Part shown: positions 19,769 to 23,408 of the stretch, in pieces
How the letters are laid out: every line of letters starts with the position of its first letter
Position numbering within the stretch: position 1 is the first letter of the stretch
NCBI RefSeq assembly: GCF_004359215.1
Contig: NC_090627.1
Coordinates: 377,210 to 400,617, forward strand
Length of the DNA: 23,408 nt
DNA from: Bremia lactucae
Lineage: Eukaryota; Oomycota; Peronosporomycetes; Peronosporales; Peronosporaceae
Direction of reading: 5' to 3'
Position numbers and translations under genes: made by a program
The notes under the pieces: model-generated
Told to the model about the DNA's origin: nothing
What the model saw: the letters and a program-made list of their open reading frames with translations, nothing else
The model's database searches: none

Positions 19769-20866
19769 ATGGCTCGACTTTTGAAAGCAGACGCCGACGG
19801 ATTTGCCTTTGCGGCTCGTCAGCTCCAGCTCGGTCAGCTCGTGTCTTTCCCCACTGAAACGGTGTATGGCCTAGGCGCCAATGCGCTTGACCCCAACGCT
19901 ATAATGGCAATTTTCGAGGCCAAAGCACGACCTCTTACAGATCCGCTCATCGTCCACGTTCCCACTCTGGAAGACGCTTTAAAGTTAGTAGATATGACGC
20001 CAACAGGGCGGCAGGCTTTTGAGTGTCTGGGTAAAGCTTTTTGGCCTGGTCCACTGACGCTTGTTGCCAAGGCAGTGCCAGAATTGCCGCTGTCGTTGTC
20101 GGCCAACACAGGATTTGTTGGACTTCGGTGCCCCAAGCATCCCATTGCTCAGGCTCTGCTGAAGGAAGCAAAGATTCCTGTAGCAGCGCCAAGTGCAAAT
20201 CGATTTGGCCATGTGTCGCCAACGACCGCCAAACATGTGATGGACGACTTGGGTGCGTGCAAGAATTTAAGCGTGATTGATGCGGCAGGGGAAGGTAGCT
20301 GTGAAATTGGCATTGAGTCAACAGTGATAAAAATTGTGCCTGAAGAACGCAAAGTGATTCTTTTTCGTCGTGGAGGTGTGTCGGAACAAGCATTAAAGAA
20401 GGTGCTTGAGGAACACGCAGAGATGTTGGGTGTACGATACGAATTGGTGACGATTCGGAATGAGGCAAAGATGCAGACGAACGAGGGACAGCAGGCACCA
20501 GGACAGCTGATCACACACTATGCCCCCGACGTGGACACGTATTTATACGTAACAGATGCGACAAAGACGATGAATGCGTCTGAAAACGAAAATGTAAGTG
20601 GCTGGGTCGTGATCGACTTTCATGGCAAGCTCGTTCGATTGAAAAACCGTGTACGAGCATACCTTGACCTATCACCCACCGGAGACGTTGCCGAGGCGTC
20701 GCAGCGCATCTTCGACTCGCTACGTTGGGCTGAAAACGTACAAGGTGTCGAGCGCGTTATAATCACTGGAGTGATTATGGAGCCTCACGAACAGGCGGCA
20801 GCGTTGCATGATCGGATGTTCCGTGCGGCATCGGGGAAGCAATGCGCACTTCAACTTCAAGACTAG
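19769..20866 (+). CDS. Sua5/YrdC threonylcarbamoyl-AMP synthase
   Basis: 365 residues from ATG 19769. The enzyme makes threonylcarbamoyl-adenylate from Thr, bicarbonate and ATP, the first step of t6A37 modification of ANN-decoding tRNAs. The YrdC domain fills about residues 10-200: SFPTETVYGLGANAL, the KxR motif in KARPLTDPLIVHV (52-54), FWPGPLTLV, VGLRCPKHPIA, PSANRFGHVSPTTAKHV and GIESTVIK. APGQLITHYAPD (243-254) and the following region match the C-terminal Sua5 domain, so it is a long Sua5, not a YrdC-only protein. The open frame upstream of the ATG continues for 40 codons with no acidic residue. A spliced start at 19590-19638 joined to 19689 would give 408 residues with a mitochondrial-type presequence. 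The stop is 71 bp from that of the UBX gene. Confidence 0.93.
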   Translation: MARLLKADADGFAFAARQLQLGQLVSFPTETVYGLGANALDPNAIMAIFEAKARPLTDPLIVHVPTLEDALKLVDMTPTGRQAFECLGKAFWPGPLTLVAKAVPELPLSLSANTGFVGLRCPKHPIAQALLKEAKIPVAAPSANRFGHVSPTTAKHVMDDLGACKNLSVIDAAGEGSCEIGIESTVIKIVPEERKVILFRRGGVSEQALKKVLEEHAEMLGVRYELVTIRNEAKMQTNEGQQAPGQLITHYAPDVDTYLYVTDATKTMNASENENVSGWVVIDFHGKLVRLKNRVRAYLDLSPTGDVAEASQRIFDSLRWAENVQGVERVIITGVIMEPHEQAAALHDRMFRAASGKQCALQLQD

Positions 20867-20937
20867 AATAGTTACGTTAACCACATCAAAATTGGGTTGT
20901 GCAAAATATTATTAAAAACTCCTTCATCACAACATAA

Positions 20938-22291
20938 TCAAGAGTCCAGATCCTGGACATATACGAGCGCCTGTGGAGCAAGCGCCTATCAAATACACAA
21001 CACATTAAATGCGCTAAATTGCTGTTTAATAGCGACAAGGAAGCACTTACAGCCTCAGCAAGCGTGACATCGAGTAGATCGGGGCCGTAGACCTTTTTTG
21101 GAAAGTTGGTCGCGAGCTCATAGTTTCGAATCGGGATGTGGCGGTCATAAAACTCCACGTCCACAAAGTCCCGCACAGTTTGCAGCGTATCGTGCGCGTA
21201 AAAGATATGGTGTAAGCGAGTCCCATTGTGCAAGTGAAATTTGATGACTGCCGTGTTATAATTTGCATTTGATGGAGGCGTGCGAACTTTCGGACCGTCA
21301 GCAATTCGAGCGCGTTTGAGTGCAATCACAGCCTTGACGTCTTCTTCCTCACGAACCTTTTCATCTTCGAGACGTCGCGCTTCTGCCTCCCTCCGCTCCC
21401 TTTCTTGTTCCTCTCGTTCAGCCTCTTCACGAGCTTCTTGTTCCCGACGACGGTCTGCGGCAAGAGACTCCTGGTATTCTCGATCCTGCTGTTCACGTAG
21501 AATTTGCGCCTCTGTCCGCTGCTGTCGAACGTGACGAGACGTGGCCAAAACGTGATTATTACGGTCGACTGCTGCATTCAATGTATCAATAATCTCATCG
21601 ACTGGCAACTTTGCTACAAGCACGACATTCAAAAGCCCTTAACAAGTTGCTCGCACATATTCTCTCATCGCGATGTTACCCGTAATTTTCTCCACCACGC
21701 TGACACCCCGAGAGATGCATGAAAGCAATGCCAGATACGGAAAGGTGGCACACCCAAGCGACAAACTCACATTAAACCCTTCAGCATGCTGGACGCAGCC
21801 TGCCCACGACACGATGCAGTCACTATTGTTTAAATACGCGCTCATGCGCTCGGTGCATAGTTCGTTTCTGCCACAGCAGTGAAATCATGAGTACTTTTAC
21901 CAACTTGCGAACCGAACAAATCGCGAATTCGCTCTTACCGACAAAACGAATCGGCATCGTCATGTATATTCGAGTGTAAAAACACAAGCAGGAACTTTGA
22001 CGCCGTCCGTGCTGTGGACACTGCGTCCTGGAACGATAAGTGCTCAAAGTGTGGGGTCACGTTTTCCCCATACCGTCGCATTAAGCTGTGCGCGAAGCGA
22101 CGAGCCGCAACCTGCGGATCCTCAGGCTCACCGTCGCCAACCACAAAGCTTAAAGGAGACATGAGTAGCTCCACAAAACCCTTTCGAGGCCTAGGCACGC
22201 GGTGAGGCGCGGGCGCTTCTTCCGTCAGTTCGCTCTCTCCTTGCACAAAACGGCGTCGCAGCGCATTAGTCTCTGTCGTGTCTACCGCCAT
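20938..22291 (-). CDS. UAS-UBX domain protein (FAF1/FAF2-like, p97/Cdc48 adaptor)
   Basis: Four exons: 22291-21939, 21867-21680, 21613-21051 and 20985-20938; introns of 71, 66 and 65 bp. The spliced protein has 383 residues. The UAS (thioredoxin-like) domain spans about 95-205: FLLVFLHSNIHDDADSFCR, NELCTERMSAYLNNSDCIV, SWAGCVQHAEGFNVSLSLGC, TFPYLALLS, then KLPVDEIIDTL. Residues about 210-284 are a long, highly charged coiled coil rich in Arg and Glu. The UBX domain is at about 300-383: KFHLHNGTRLHHIF, NFPKKVYG (FPK in place of the usual FPR) and TLAEAALAPQALVYVQDLDS; exon 4 supplies its last strand. Such proteins recruit Cdc48/p97 to ubiquitinated substrates, often in ER-associated degradation. 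I see no UBA domain at the N terminus, unlike human FAF2, and only a weak hydrophobic patch (LMSPLSFVVG). A copia LTR piece lies 173 bp upstream. Confidence 0.9.
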
Positions 22292-22463
22292 GGTTACAAG
22301 GCAAAGAAGCGAATTGTAAAAGCATAAGATTTACTCCCTTTTGATTGGTTAGAAATAGTTTACCTACAATGTTGTTGACAAATCGATTGCTTATAATTTG
22401 CTGCAGTCAGTAAGCGTGAAATTAAGTACGCTCATCGAAAAAACTACGACTCTGTGTCAGTAT
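22292..22463 (-). promoter_or_regulatory. Promoter region of the UAS-UBX gene
   Basis: This is all that separates the start codon from a copia LTR fragment. On the minus strand it holds AACCAATCA (about 22342-22350), a CCAAT box in a fitting place, about 50 bp before the start codon. No TATA box is evident. Confidence 0.45.
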
Positions 22464-22633
22464 TGTTAAATTGGTGTGGATGTAGGAAGCTTATTGACGA
22501 AGTAGTAAATGGAATAGTAATACGTATTGTCTTAATCCTACTTGTGCATCACTAATTAGCCTGTCTTAAATTACGTTATAGGAGTTGATTAGTATCTGAC
22601 ACGTTATAGAGCATGCGACAGTTTAACCTAGGT
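22464..22633 (-). repeat. Copia LTR fragment, inner end
   Basis: About 170 bp closely matching the inner end of the copia LTR at 10138-10304, including GTGCATCACTAATTAGCC, GTCTTAAATTAC, TAGTATCTGACAC, GAGCATGCGA and TTTAACCTAGGT. On the minus strand it ends in AACA at 22464. The match stops at TAGGT (22629-22633), exactly where the gypsy LTR begins, so a gypsy element inserted into this LTR. No copia internal sequence follows on the left, so it is a 3' or solo LTR. Confidence 0.8.
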
Positions 22634-23185
22634 TGTTGGCGGGCACGTCGTAATGCGGCCACGCTCTACTTAAGCACACACCCTAGCACAGCGAGGAAGC
22701 GGTTTACACCTGCTTCTCTTGCGTGCAGTGAGGTAGTTGTGGAGGGCACGCAAGCGACCTAACCCAACACACTAAGAACTCTGGTAAAGTGTCGTCACGG
22801 GAGCGGTAATCCGTCTCTTCGTGCGCACTTACCAAGTAGGTAGTAATTTTTCAGACTGATTTATGTTTGATAAAATTAAATACAAATACCTATTTTTACC
22901 AATAATGTTATCTCTATAGATATCATTTAATATGTATTGCGAGCGTATCTTTATAGATACCTCGCGTAACTGATGACGCTAGCCGTCATCAAGGATGACG
23001 CTGGGCGTCATCCCTCCTAATGTGAATGCACCCATGTGCATCACATCCACAAGGGTTGGTCACAAATGTGCACCACACCCGAGTGTTGGGTCTAATTACT
23101 ATTATTTAGTAATTGACCATCCCCTTAAGTACCAAATGTACTTAATGGGGACTGTGTAACATTAGGGCAACTCTAGCCCGTTACA
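22634..23185 (-). repeat. Gypsy 3' LTR, copy C
   Basis: 552 bp, TGTAAC at 23185-23180 to CCAACA at 22634 on the minus strand. It is the same family as copies A and B but differs at many sites. Compared with A and B, one hairpin (GGATGACGC/GCGTCATCC type) is present twice in tandem (about 22972-23012). A polypurine tract lies directly before it on the minus strand, which marks it as the 3' LTR of an element extending to the right, beyond the window. Confidence 0.88.
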
Positions 23186-23199
23186 CCATCCCCCTCTTT
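23186..23199 (-). promoter_or_regulatory. Gypsy polypurine tract
   Basis: On the minus strand AAAGAGGGGGATGG sits directly before the LTR start TGTAAC. This is the expected plus-strand primer site of an LTR retrotransposon. Confidence 0.75.
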
Positions 23200-23408
23200 A
23201 AGAACGAATTTACATTTTTAAATTCGACAGAGTAGAGAGAGGAACTGCGAGCAGCTTTACGCGCCGCTAGTTCACTCGATCACTCTCGCGCACGTGTTTC
23301 TATACACGGCGCCCAAGATGCCACCTAAAAGGGGCCACGTTGGTGGGTCGTCTGCGAAGACGCCCACACAACCTCGCACTAAGCGCACGCGCCGCGTTAA
23401 TTCGCCGG
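23200..23408. mobile_element. 3' internal region of the gypsy element in copy C
   Basis: Sequence between the polypurine tract and the right window edge; it should be the 3' end of the element's internal region. On the minus strand I see no recognisable integrase or chromodomain. On the plus strand an ATG at 23319 opens a 30-codon frame running off the end (MPPKRGHVGGSSAKTPTQPR and on), strongly basic. Whether this is an antisense ORF of the element or chance cannot be decided here. Confidence 0.5.

Noticed and set aside
21280..21534. Ser/Arg-rich plus-strand ORF of 84 codons
   Set aside because: It is the complement of the Arg/Glu-rich coiled coil of the UAS-UBX gene; low-complexity coding sequence leaves the other strand open.

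Overview
This looks like oomycete nuclear DNA, probably Peronosporales (Phytophthora or downy-mildew type). The evidence is a compact block of eukaryotic genes with very short GT-AG introns (about 49-76 bp), separated by 60-600 bp, set between heaps of decayed Ty3/gypsy and Ty1/copia LTR retrotransposons of the kind common in oomycete genomes. No species can be named from the sequence alone, and another stramenopile is possible.

Left part (1-11137) is nested retrotransposon wreckage. Positions 1-3439 are a minus-strand gypsy element: 5' LTR, primer-binding site, broken gag, broken pol. A diverged second LTR (about 3449-3880), poorly conserved AT-rich sequence, a fragment related to a copia LTR (about 4810-5039), a plus-strand gypsy LTR with primer-binding site (5092-5649), an oppositely oriented gag fragment (about 5693-6545) and a minus-strand copia element (about 6586-11137) with a 1-kb 5' LTR follow. 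None of these elements can encode intact proteins.

Right part (11138-22463) is a gene island of six genes besides a small seventh ORF-type gene: a SMUBP2/IGHMBP2-type SF1 helicase (+), a UBE2K-type ubiquitin-conjugating enzyme with UBA domain (-, four exons), 3-isopropylmalate dehydrogenase (-, four exons), a small stand-alone TFIIS N-terminal-domain protein (+), an NRAMP metal transporter (-, two exons), a Sua5/YrdC threonylcarbamoyl-AMP synthase (+, perhaps with a spliced mitochondrial presequence) and a UAS-UBX protein of FAF type (-, four exons). They are housekeeping genes arranged in alternating convergent and divergent pairs; they do not form a pathway or an operon. The spliced models were built by hand from splice signals and family conservation.

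The right end (22464-23408) is again transposon: a piece of the same copia LTR family, into which a gypsy element (3' LTR with polypurine tract, running off the window) has inserted.

I did not find a new defence, secretion or biosynthetic system. The most unusual things are structural: an in-place inversion of the core of a gypsy reverse transcriptase gene, a 31-bp fold-back templated insertion in the copia gag, two perfect 22/23-bp frameshifting tandem duplications, and gypsy LTRs whose 5' half is a chain of hairpins kept between diverged copies.
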